Part shown: in pieces, positions 1-5,673 of the stretch | Position numbering within the stretch: position 1 is the stretch's first letter | How the letters are laid out: every line of letters begins with the position of its first letter | Assembly: GCA_030037055.1 (NCBI GenBank) | Contig: JASHRZ010000061.1 | Coordinates: 1 to 8,414, forward strand | Reading direction: 5' to 3' | Origin: Alphaproteobacteria bacterium | Lineage (GTDB): Bacteria > Pseudomonadota > Alphaproteobacteria > ATCC43930 > CGMCC-115725 | Length of the DNA stretch: 8,414 nt | Notes under the pieces: generated by a model | Databases searched by the model: none | What the model saw: the letters and a program-made list of their open reading frames with translations, nothing else | Told to the model about the DNA's origin: nothing | Made by a program: the position numbers and the translations under genes

Positions 1-123
1 CTTTTTGGGCTGGCAATGCCCGCTTTCGCCGATTGCGGCGCCAATCACCAGGCCTCGACGCCCGACACGGTGGCGACCGGCAATCCGCCGCCGCCGCCGG
101 CCGGCCCCGCCTCGGGCGGCTGA
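1..123 (+). CDS. Small exported protein, C-terminal part (partial)
   Basis: Frame 1 is open from the window edge to a TGA at 121-123 and encodes 40 residues; the start lies upstream of the window. The visible part begins with a hydrophobic stretch, LFGLAMPAFA, followed by DCGANHQ, which looks like the end of a Sec signal peptide with an AFA-D signal peptidase I site. A low-complexity tail follows, with five consecutive prolines and a Gly/Ala/Ser-rich end. It is not a lipoprotein by this sequence, because the residue before Cys is Asp and there is no lipobox. Coding is supported by the signal-peptide-like composition and by the strong terminator 20 bases after the stop. I cannot assign a function. 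Small periplasmic proteins with a Cys near the mature N-terminus and a Pro-rich tail are common orphans in Alphaproteobacteria; that statement is general knowledge, not a match. Confidence 0.55.
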   Translation, partial: LFGLAMPAFADCGANHQASTPDTVATGNPPPPPAGPASGG

Positions 124-143
124 GCCCATCACCAATTGGCCTT

Positions 144-175
144 AAAGAGCCGCTGGCATCAGCGGCTCTTTCTCT
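144..175 (+). terminator. Rho-independent terminator after the small exported protein
   Basis: A perfect 12-bp stem with a four-base loop: AAAGAGCCGCTG at 144-155, loop GCAT at 156-159, CAGCGGCTCTTT at 160-171, continuing into CTCTT. The stem starts in A residues and ends in T residues, so it could also work for transcripts arriving on the minus strand from the mutase gene. The T run is short, but the stem is perfect and sits directly behind the stop codon at 123. Confidence 0.85.
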
Positions 176-246
176 TGCGTGGTCGATCCGGGAAGCCGGT
201 CGGTTACGACGGTTCTATGACATGCTTTCGCTGCAGGGCGCCCGTG

Positions 247-284
247 GTCCTTCGACGCGCGCGCTGCGCGCCAGCTCGGGATGA
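247..284 (+). repeat. Palindromic intergenic repeat, copy A
   Basis: This copy starts with GTCCTTCGAC (247-256), has a G/C-only centre in which GCGCGC recurs around GCT, and ends in CTCGGGATGA (275-284). Compared with the reverse complement of copy B (313-348) it shares the first ten bases exactly and about 19 of the next 27 after one gap. The architecture (CCTTCGA, then a CGC-rich core, then TCAGGATGA-like end) resembles short palindromic repeats that are frequent between genes of Bradyrhizobium-like Alphaproteobacteria. That family link is from memory and was not checked. Confidence 0.5.
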
Positions 285-312
285 AGTTGCATTGCAGATC
301 GCAAAATTGCCC

Positions 313-348
313 CATCCTGAACGCGAGCGGAGCGAGCGGTCGAAGGAC
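313..348 (-). repeat. Palindromic intergenic repeat, copy B, inverted relative to copy A
   Basis: Read on the minus strand, this begins GTCCTTCGAC (348-339), continues through a GCTCGCTCCGCTCGC core and ends in TCAGGATG (320-313). It is closer to the usual form of the repeat than copy A. It lies about 30 bases past the stop of the mutase gene, so a read-through transcript would contain both copies and could fold copy B against copy A around a 28-base spacer (285-312). Confidence 0.5.
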
Positions 349-378
349 GCACCGTGTCGGCCCAGCGGAAACCGCCGC

Positions 379-2529
379 CTACGCCGCCAGCCGCTTCTTC
401 TCGATGAGCCGCAGGATCTCGCTCGCTGCGAGCGGGATGTTGGTGCCGGGGCCATAGATCGCGGCGACGCCGGCATTGCGCAGGAATTCGTAATCCTGCG
501 GCGGTATGACGCCACCGCAGACGACGAGGATGTCGTCGGCGCCCTGCTGCTTCAAGGCGGCGGCGAGCTCGGGCACCAGCGTCTTGTGCCCGGCAGCCTG
601 GCTCGACACTCCGACGACATGGACGTCGTTCTCGACGGCCTGGCGCGCCGCCTCCTGCGGGGTCTGGAACAGCGGCCCGACATCGACGTCGAAGCCGATA
701 TCGGCGAAGGCGGTGGCGATCACCTTGGCGCCGCGGTCATGGCCGTCCTGGCCGAGCTTCACCACCAGCATGCGCGGGCGGCGGCCCTCGGCGGCGGCGA
801 AGGCCTCGATCTCGCGCTGGATGCGGCGATAGCCCTCATCCCCCTCGTAGAGCGCGCCATAGACGCCCGAGACCGAGCGGATGGTGGCGCGATGGCGGGT
901 GAACACCTGCTCCAGCGCATCGGAGATCTCGCCGACCGTGGCGCGCGCGCGCGTCGCGGCGATGGCGAGCGCGAGCAGATTGCCGGAGCCGCTCGCCGCC
1001 GCCTCGCCGAGCGCCTTGAGCGCCGCCGCCACACGCTCGCCGTCCCGTGCCGCGCGGATGCGCCGGAGCCGCGCCACCTGCTGCTCGCGGACCTTGGTGT
1101 TGTCGATGTCGAGGATGTCGACCTGATCAGGCGCCTCGCTTCGGTACTTGTTGACGCCGACGATGACCTCCTCGCCGCGGTCGATGCGCGCCTGGCGCCG
1201 CGCGGCGGACTCCTCGATCCGGAGCTTGGGCATGCCGCTCTCGACCGCCTTGGTCATGCCGCCCACCGCCTCGACCTCCTGGATCAGCGACCAGGCGGCC
1301 TCGGCGACGGCATGGGTCAGGCTCTCGACGTAATAGCTGCCCCCCAGGGGATCGACGACATGGCCGACGCCGCTCTCCTCGGCCAGCACGAGCTGGGTGT
1401 TGCGCGCGATCTTGGCGGAGAACGGGGTCGGCAGCGCCAGCGCCTCGTCGAAGGCGTTGGTGTGCAGCGACTGCGTGCCGCCGAGCACCGCCGCCAGCGC
1501 CTCGATGGTGGTGCGGATGATGTTGTTGTAGGGATCCTGCTCGGTGAGGCTCACCCCCGAGGTCTGGCAATGCGTGCGCAGCGCCAGGCTCGCGGGGTTC
1601 TTCGGCGCAAAGGGCGCGATGAGGCGCGCCCAGAGCAGGCGCGCGGCGCGCAGCTTGGCGACCTCCATGAAGAAATTCATGCCGATGCAGAAGAAGAAGG
1701 AAAGGCGCGGCGCGAAATCGTCGATCTTGAGCCCCTTGGAGAGCGCGGCGCGGACATAGTCGAGCCCGTCGGCGAGGGTGAAGGCGAGCTCCTGCACCGC
1801 GGTCGCGCCGGCCTCCTGCATGTGATAGCCGGAGATCGAGATCGAATTGAATTTCGGCATGTGCTGCGCGGTGTATTCGATGATGTCAGCGACGATGCGC
1901 ATCGACGGTGCCGGCGGGTAGATATAGGTGTTGCGGACCATGAACTCCTTGAGGATGTCGTTCTGGATCGTGCCGGAGAGCTTCTCCTGCGGCACGCCCT
2001 GCTCTTCGGCGGCGACAATGTAGCCGGCCAGCACCGGCAGAACCGCGCCGTTCATGGTCATCGAAACGCTCATCTTGTCGAGCGGAATGCCGTCGAACAG
2101 GATCTTCATGTCCTCGACGCTGTCGATGGCGACACCGGCCTTGCCGACATCGCCTACGACGCGGGGATGGTCGCTGTCATAGCCGCGATGGGTGGCGAGA
2201 TCGAAGGCGACGGAAAGCCCCATCTGCCCCGCCTTGAGATTCTCGCGGTAGAACCTGTTGGACTCCTCGGCGGTGGAGAAGCCGGCATATTGCCGGATGG
2301 TCCAGGTCCGGTTGGCATACATGGTGGCGCGGGGCCCGCGCAGATACGGCGGAAAGCCCGGCAGGCTGCCAAGCGTTTCGAGCGTCTCCAGGTCCTCGGC
2401 CGTGTAGAGCGGCTTCACCGCGATGCCCTCGGGCGTCTGCCAGGTCAGCGTGTCGAGGCTCTTGCCGCCGAGCTCCATCTCGGCCAGCGCACGCCAATCG
2501 GCCAGGGTCTTCAACGGAAACTCCGCCAT
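379..2529 (-). CDS. scpA: Methylmalonyl-CoA mutase, single-chain large subunit
   Basis: Adenosylcobalamin-dependent cytosolic enzyme interconverting (R)-methylmalonyl-CoA and succinyl-CoA, used in propionyl-CoA metabolism. The 716-residue length fits the homodimeric bacterial type. Residues 1 to about 545 form the acyl-CoA-binding TIM barrel with linker and about 585-716 the B12 domain. Compared with the Propionibacterium enzyme, the active-site residues appear at a constant offset of eight: Tyr81 (RQYAGF), Thr187, Gln189, Arg199 and His236 (GYHMQEAGA). The cobalt-ligating DxHxxG motif is DGHDRG at 595-600 (His597); GG at 672-673 completes the site. The usual Ser-x-Leu reads SSQ (642-644). 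I chose ATG 2529 because GGAGG (2542-2538) sits 8 bases upstream; the longer GTG start at 2547 would place that ribosome binding site inside the gene. No small MutA subunit or MeaB chaperone is in the window. The symbols mutB, bhbA and mcmA are also used for such genes. Confidence 0.96.
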   Translation of the reverse strand: MAEFPLKTLADWRALAEMELGGKSLDTLTWQTPEGIAVKPLYTAEDLETLETLGSLPGFPPYLRGPRATMYANRTWTIRQYAGFSTAEESNRFYRENLKAGQMGLSVAFDLATHRGYDSDHPRVVGDVGKAGVAIDSVEDMKILFDGIPLDKMSVSMTMNGAVLPVLAGYIVAAEEQGVPQEKLSGTIQNDILKEFMVRNTYIYPPAPSMRIVADIIEYTAQHMPKFNSISISGYHMQEAGATAVQELAFTLADGLDYVRAALSKGLKIDDFAPRLSFFFCIGMNFFMEVAKLRAARLLWARLIAPFAPKNPASLALRTHCQTSGVSLTEQDPYNNIIRTTIEALAAVLGGTQSLHTNAFDEALALPTPFSAKIARNTQLVLAEESGVGHVVDPLGGSYYVESLTHAVAEAAWSLIQEVEAVGGMTKAVESGMPKLRIEESAARRQARIDRGEEVIVGVNKYRSEAPDQVDILDIDNTKVREQQVARLRRIRAARDGERVAAALKALGEAAASGSGNLLALAIAATRARATVGEISDALEQVFTRHRATIRSVSGVYGALYEGDEGYRRIQREIEAFAAAEGRRPRMLVVKLGQDGHDRGAKVIATAFADIGFDVDVGPLFQTPQEAARQAVENDVHVVGVSSQAAGHKTLVPELAAALKQQGADDILVVCGGVIPPQDYEFLRNAGVAAIYGPGTNIPLAASEILRLIEKKRLAA

Positions 2530-2553
2530 TCCCTTATCCTCCGCCACCGCGCA

Positions 2554-2559
2554 ACTATA
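2554..2559 (-). promoter_or_regulatory. Possible -10 box for the mutase gene
   Basis: On the minus strand TATAGT (2559-2554) matches TATAAT at five of six positions and stands out in very GC-rich sequence. A start site about seven bases on would give a leader of roughly 18 bases that still includes the GGAGG ribosome binding site. There is no convincing -35 hexamer, so this may only be chance; if real it would let the mutase be made independently of ctaA. Confidence 0.25.
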
Positions 2560-2573
2560 CCGCCGAGCCCGGC

Positions 2574-2587
2574 GCCCCGCGAGGGGC
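2574..2587 (-). other. Short GC hairpin overlapping the ctaA stop codon
   Basis: GCCCC (2587-2583 read on the minus strand), loop TCGC, GGGGC (2578-2574) form a perfect 5-bp stem that starts in the last base of the ctaA TAG codon. No T run follows, so it is unlikely to be an intrinsic terminator. It could act as an RNA stability or processing element between ctaA and the mutase, or be a by-product of base composition. Confidence 0.3.
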
Positions 2588-3657
2588 TAGCGCCCGCCTC
2601 GCAGCGCGTGGCGCGCTACCACCGCCGCGGTGACGAGCAGGATCGCGCCCGCCTGATGCGCCACCGCGACCGGCACCGGCACCACCAGGAGAAGCGTCGC
2701 GACGCCGAGCCCCGCCTGCAGCGTCGCCATGGCGAAGAGCGCGTGCAGCGCGGTCCGAGCGCCGCGCGGAAGGTCGAGGCGCCGGCCGTAAAGCCACAGC
2801 GCGGCGATGGCGAGCCAGGTCGTCTCGGCGAGCAGGCGATGATCGAACTGCGCCGCAGCCGGGTTCTCGAACCAGTTCCGATACCAGGGCGCGAGCTGCC
2901 AATACTCCGCCGGCGCGAAGCCACCCGCCATCAGCGGGAAGGTGTTGTAAATGTAGCCGGCGCGCAGGCCGGCGACGAAGGCGCCGGCGGTCAAGGTCAG
3001 CAGAAGGAGCGCGAGCGCCGCGCTGAGGCCGCGACGCAGGCCGGCGCGCCGCGAAAGGCCCTCGCCGGGCGCGAGCAGGTCGAGCGCCACCCAGAGCATC
3101 GCGCCGTAAATGATCACCGCCGCCAGCAGATGCGCGGCGAGGCGGTACTGGCTCACCTCGATGCGCGCGGAAAGGCCGCTCTCGACCATGTACCAGCCAA
3201 GCGCGCCTTGCAGCGCCCCGAGCGCGAAAAGGCCGGAGAGCTTCGGCGCGAGCCGGCGCGAGAGGCGGCCGCGCAGCAGGAAATAGACGAAGGGCAGGGC
3301 AAAGACCGCGCCGATCAGCCGTCCCCACAGCCGATGCAGATATTCCCAGAAGAAGATCCACTTGAATGCGTCGAGCGTCATCTCGGGATGGATGGCGCGG
3401 TATTGCGGAATGGCGCGGTACTTGGCGAACGCGTCTTGCCATTGCGCCGCGTCAAGCGGCGGCACTACGCCGATCACCGGCTGCCATTCGGTGATTGATA
3501 GGCCGGATTCGGTGAGCCGGGTCACGCCGCCGATCACCACCATCAGGAAGATCATGGCGCAACAGGCGATGAGCCACACCGCGACCGGCCGCTCGGAGGA
3601 TCCGGTGGCCGGTCGACTGTCGGCACGCTGCGGCATCGACGTGGCGGGATGTGACAT
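2587..3657 (-). CDS. ctaA: Heme A synthase, COX15/CtaA type
   Basis: Integral cytoplasmic-membrane enzyme that oxidises the C8 methyl group of heme O to a formyl group, giving heme A for aa3-type cytochrome c oxidase. The 356-residue protein has about eight hydrophobic membrane segments after a polar N-terminus of about 24 residues. Family motifs are all visible: GGVTRLTESGLS (43-54), EYLHRLWGR (105-113), QGALGWYMVESGL (150-162), YRLAAH (171-176), AGLRAGYIYNTFPLM (229-243), FDHR (271-274) and AHQAG (333-337). His108, His176, His273 and His334 are the expected four heme-ligand histidines. The cysteine pair of the Bacillus-type enzyme is absent, as expected for the alphaproteobacterial and mitochondrial type. 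No clear Shine-Dalgarno precedes ATG 3657; ATG at codon 8 is not better. The next gene, the mutase, begins 57 bases downstream. Heme O synthase (ctaB) and oxidase subunits are not in the window. Confidence 0.97.
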   Translation of the reverse strand: MSHPATSMPQRADSRPATGSSERPVAVWLIACCAMIFLMVVIGGVTRLTESGLSITEWQPVIGVVPPLDAAQWQDAFAKYRAIPQYRAIHPEMTLDAFKWIFFWEYLHRLWGRLIGAVFALPFVYFLLRGRLSRRLAPKLSGLFALGALQGALGWYMVESGLSARIEVSQYRLAAHLLAAVIIYGAMLWVALDLLAPGEGLSRRAGLRRGLSAALALLLLTLTAGAFVAGLRAGYIYNTFPLMAGGFAPAEYWQLAPWYRNWFENPAAAQFDHRLLAETTWLAIAALWLYGRRLDLPRGARTALHALFAMATLQAGLGVATLLLVVPVPVAVAHQAGAILLVTAAVVARHALRGGR

Positions 3658-3779
3658 GCGGCGAGACTGGCTTCTGCGCGCGGCGCCTGCAAGGGACCGC
3701 CGGGGCGGACCGGCTGTTTCCGGCCGCTATTTGCCGCCTTGGGTTGCCTGCGCGCCGGCGGGGGCGCCCGCGATGGGCG

Positions 3780-4043
3780 TCAGTGGAGCTGCCAGACTCC
3801 GTTGGCGTAGCGGAATTCGGCAGGTCCGATCATTTCGGCGGTGGCGATCTCGACCGAATGGATCGGGCCGTCGAGCCGCTCTTCCCAGAAACGCAGGAAC
3901 TTTTGCAGCGACGGGTAGTCCGGCGGATAGTCGTAGAGCTGATGCAGAAAACTCTGCAGCACGCTCGGATGATCGGGTATCCGGTAATAGATCAATGCGC
4001 TGACCTTCCGCCAACCCTTGAGCTGCAGCTCCAGCGCACGCAT
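3780..4043 (-). CDS. usg: Usg-family protein of unknown function
   Basis: A complete 87-residue protein recognised as the alphaproteobacterial Usg family, first named for a small ORF beside tryptophan genes in Caulobacter. The family pattern is clear: LQLKGWR (6-12), IPDHPSVLQSF (22-32), DYPPDYPSLQKFLRFWEERLDG (38-59), HSV (62-64) and PAEFRYANGVWQLH (74-87). There is no signal peptide, membrane segment or catalytic motif; the protein looks small, soluble and aromatic-rich. GAGGAG (4058-4053) lies nine bases before the ATG, which fixes the start. No tryptophan biosynthesis gene is in the window, so the context gives no support for a role in that pathway. It lies 122 bases upstream of ctaA on the same strand. 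The biochemical function is unknown; family assignment is from motif recognition. Confidence 0.9.
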   Translation of the reverse strand: MRALELQLKGWRKVSALIYYRIPDHPSVLQSFLHQLYDYPPDYPSLQKFLRFWEERLDGPIHSVEIATAEMIGPAEFRYANGVWQLH

Positions 4044-4095
4044 TGGCAGTGTCTCCTCGAGAGGCGGTCCTTTCCGTCAACGAGTTTTCATGATA

Positions 4096-4137
4096 GACCC
4101 GGGTCACTCAAGAAAAAATTAAGGGAGTCAACCGGTT
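4096..4137. promoter_or_regulatory. Two palindromes upstream of usg, possible operator region
   Basis: The 149-base gap between the TerB-like gene and usg contains GACCCGGGTC (4096-4105) and AACCGGTT (4130-4137), both perfect palindromes, around an AT-rich stretch with a run of six A. On the minus strand TTGACT (4131-4126) and TTGACG (4082-4077 region) resemble -35 boxes, but no good -10 box is placed behind either. A weak GCAGCA/TGCTGC stem with a 12-base loop (4139-4162) may help end the TerB transcript. These are suggestive only. Confidence 0.25.
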
Positions 4138-4192
4138 AGCAGCATAATCACGGGAGTGCTGCCAGGCGGAAGAAGGCGGCGGAAGGCGCGCT

Positions 4193-4597
4193 TCAAGCGG
4201 TGGCGAAACGGGCGCGGGCACCGCGCTCGATGCCGGCGGCGATCAGCCGGTCAATGCCGAGGCGGTGGCGCAGCAGCTCCAGAACGCGGAGCTCCTCCTG
4301 GCTCGCCTCGCCGTCGGCGGCGGCGACATCGCAAGCCACCGCATAGGCCGTCTCGCGCAACTTCTGCGGCAGCGCATTCTTGATGCCCTTGAGCGCCTGC
4401 TCGAATCCGTCATCCTTAGCGAGAAGCTGGGCGCATTCCTTAAGGTCCTTGGTGAAGCGCTGGCGGTCGTAATCGCGGAACGCCGGCAGGTGATTGACGA
4501 TATCGCCGATGATTTGCAGCTCGTTGTCGGTCATCTTGGTATCGGCGGCGGAGACCAGCATCATCGTGTAGATCAGGGCGGCATGGGGGTCGATCAT
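4193..4597 (-). CDS. TerB-family (tellurite resistance TerB-like) protein
   Basis: A 134-residue, all-alpha, probably cytosolic protein of the TerB superfamily. The diagnostic acidic loops are present: SAADTKMTDNEL at 16-27 and AADGEASQEEL at 93-103. They look like two copies of one helix-loop-helix unit, agreeing with the known TerB fold in which paired helices bring conserved acidic residues together to bind metal. There is no signal peptide or membrane segment. The start at ATG 4597 has GAGG six bases upstream. None of the usual ter operon partners (TerC, TerD, TerZ, TerA) is nearby, so this is a stand-alone TerB-like protein and tellurite resistance should not be assumed; stand-alone members are common and their role, often guessed as membrane stress or metal sensing, is unsettled. 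Confidence 0.88.
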   Translation of the reverse strand: MIDPHAALIYTMMLVSAADTKMTDNELQIIGDIVNHLPAFRDYDRQRFTKDLKECAQLLAKDDGFEQALKGIKNALPQKLRETAYAVACDVAAADGEASQEELRVLELLRHRLGIDRLIAAGIERGARARFATA

Positions 4598-4715
4598 GGC
4601 GAACCTCGAACGGATGCGGCCGCCACCATGCCGGGGCGGCGCGAGAGGGTCAACCCGTCCGAGACGTCAATCCGAGCGACGCGGCCATCTCGCGGTCGCG
4701 GTCGAGCTTGCGAAC

Positions 4716-4821
4716 CGTAAATAAAAATATCGATAAATATTATGCCATCACCCGATTTTATTTTTCGTTTTGTGCCTTTCTTATGTCAGTCTTGACCGGC
4801 CGTCAGGAAAAGCGGCTAAAT
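4716..4821 (+). promoter_or_regulatory. AT-rich divergent intergenic region with possible promoter for the small membrane protein gene
   Basis: Bases 4716-4785 are strikingly AT-rich for this genome, including AATAT/ATATT arms around CGATAA (4726-4741). It lies between the TerB-like gene on the minus strand and the + strand genes, so it probably contains promoters. CTTGAC at 4791-4796 resembles the alphaproteobacterial -35 element; CTAAAT at 4816-4821 is a weak -10 at 18 bases from TTGACC. Transcription from there would start almost at the ATG at 4828. The nine-base inverted repeat ATGCCATCA (4742-4750) / TGATGGCAT (4821-4829) brackets this stretch. Bases 4598-4715 hold nothing else I can support. 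Confidence 0.35.
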
Positions 4822-4827
4822 GATGGC

Positions 4828-4992
4828 ATGCCACCAGTCGCAATATTTCTGCTGAGTTCGCACGGTCACGCCGCATCGCTCGCCGCGACGGCGGGACCCG
4901 TGTCGATCGTGGCGCAGGTGAGCGGGTTCCTGCTTGTCCTGCTCGCCGCCGGCCTCATCGTCACCGCGATCGAGCGGCTGCGCGGCCACTGA
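4828..4992 (+). CDS. Putative small single-pass membrane protein
   Basis: A 54-residue protein from ATG 4828 to TGA 4990-4992, which I do not recognise. After a His/Ala-rich N-terminus it has one hydrophobic helix, roughly residues 27-47 (IVAQVSGFLLVLLAAGLIVT), followed by a short positive tail, ERLRGH, which suggests a membrane anchor with a cytosolic C-terminus. Third codon positions are almost all G or C from about residue 12 on, typical of real genes here, while the sequence before 4828 is AT-rich and non-coding-like. The frame stays open upstream to ATG 4783 and 4708, but those extensions have no ribosome binding site and lie in the AT-rich region. No good Shine-Dalgarno serves 4828 either (AGGA ends 19 bases upstream), so the start is uncertain. 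The PPOX gene follows after 60 bases on the same strand. Confidence 0.5.
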   Translation: MPPVAIFLLSSHGHAASLAATAGPVSIVAQVSGFLLVLLAAGLIVTAIERLRGH

Positions 4993-5052
4993 GCCGCGCC
5001 GGCGGGCTGGCCCTGCGCGGGAGCTGCCTCTATGCTCGGCCGCGAGGCCGCC

Positions 5053-5673
5053 ATGACCGACGCCCATGCGATCACCACGCTCGAGGCGCTCGAGCGCCTC
5101 TACGAAAAGCCGAGCGAGCGAGCGCTGCTGAAGCAGCGCGACCGGCTGGACGCGGCGAGCCGCGCCTTCATCGCCGCCTCGCCCTTCCTGATCCTCGCCA
5201 CCAGCGGCGCCAAGGGCGGCGACTGCACGCCGCGCGGCGATCAGCCGGGCTTCGTCGCTATCGCCGACGACAAGACGCTGCTTTTGCCCGACCGTCGCGG
5301 CAACAACCGCATCGATAGCCTGCGCAATATTGTCGAGAATCCGGCCGTGGCGCTGCTGTTCCTGGTGCCCGGCGCCGACCAGACGCTGCGCGTCAACGGC
5401 CGCGCGGAGATCACCGTCGATCCCGCGCTGATCGAGCGCTTCACCTTCGCCGGCAAACCGCCCAAATCCGTTCTGCGCATTGCCATCGACGAGGTTTTCG
5501 TGCAATGCCCGCGCGCGCTGCTGCGCGCCGGGCTGTGGAACCCGGCGAATTTCGCAGACGCGGAGGCGGTGCCGAGCATGGGCAGGCTGCTCGAGGCGGC
5601 AACGGCGGGGCGCGTCGACGCCGCGCGCTATGATGCAGAGGAGGCGCCGCGCTCACGGCAGGTGCTCTATTAG
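5053..5673 (+). CDS. PPOX-class FMN-dependent enzyme, DR_2398-like
   Basis: A 206-residue member of the pyridoxamine 5'-phosphate oxidase-like split-barrel flavoproteins, most like the DR_2398 subfamily of probable FMN-dependent enzymes; the substrate is unknown. Characteristic segments are ASPFLILATSG (42-52), DCTPRGDQPGFV (57-68), LLLPDRRGNNRIDSLRNI (76-93), ENPAVALLFLVPG (95-107), LRVNGRAEI (112-120) and a C-terminal VQCPRALLRAGLW (150-162). The RGN and R-x-D-S segments are the likely FMN phosphate contacts by analogy. It is probably cytosolic with no signal peptide. Two starts are possible: ATG 5053, with GAGG five bases before it and the N-terminus usual for the family (ITTLEALERLY), or ATG 5032, with GGGAG eight bases before it, adding seven residues. 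I prefer 5053 by family length. Its stop overlaps the stop of the convergent helicase gene. It should not be called pdxH, which lacks this pattern. Confidence 0.93.
   Translation: MTDAHAITTLEALERLYEKPSERALLKQRDRLDAASRAFIAASPFLILATSGAKGGDCTPRGDQPGFVAIADDKTLLLPDRRGNNRIDSLRNIVENPAVALLFLVPGADQTLRVNGRAEITVDPALIERFTFAGKPPKSVLRIAIDEVFVQCPRALLRAGLWNPANFADAEAVPSMGRLLEAATAGRVDAARYDAEEAPRSRQVLY

Noticed and set aside
379..2547. GTG at 2547 as the mutase start
   Set aside because: It would put the strong GGAGG site inside the coding region; the ATG at 2529 is placed eight bases after that site.
136..3498. Very long + strand open frame (about 1120 codons) opposite the mutase and ctaA genes
   Set aside because: It is antisense to two genes with every expected motif, and its product is Arg/Gly/Ala/His-rich low-complexity sequence typical of the mirror frame in GC-rich DNA. 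It also runs through the terminator and repeats.
3658..3779. Search for a small gene or terminator between usg and ctaA
   Set aside because: Only a six-pair G/C stem with one wobble pair around AAACAG near 3710-3730, without a T run, and no conserved reading frame; I see nothing to annotate.
3727..4107. Second minus-strand frame overlapping usg (126 codons)
   Set aside because: Different frame from the recognisable Usg protein, with no motif, and its start lies upstream of the clear usg ribosome binding site.
4816..5505. Minus-strand frame of 229 codons opposite the PPOX gene
   Set aside because: Mirror frame of the PPOX coding region; the + strand has the conserved family motifs, the minus frame none.
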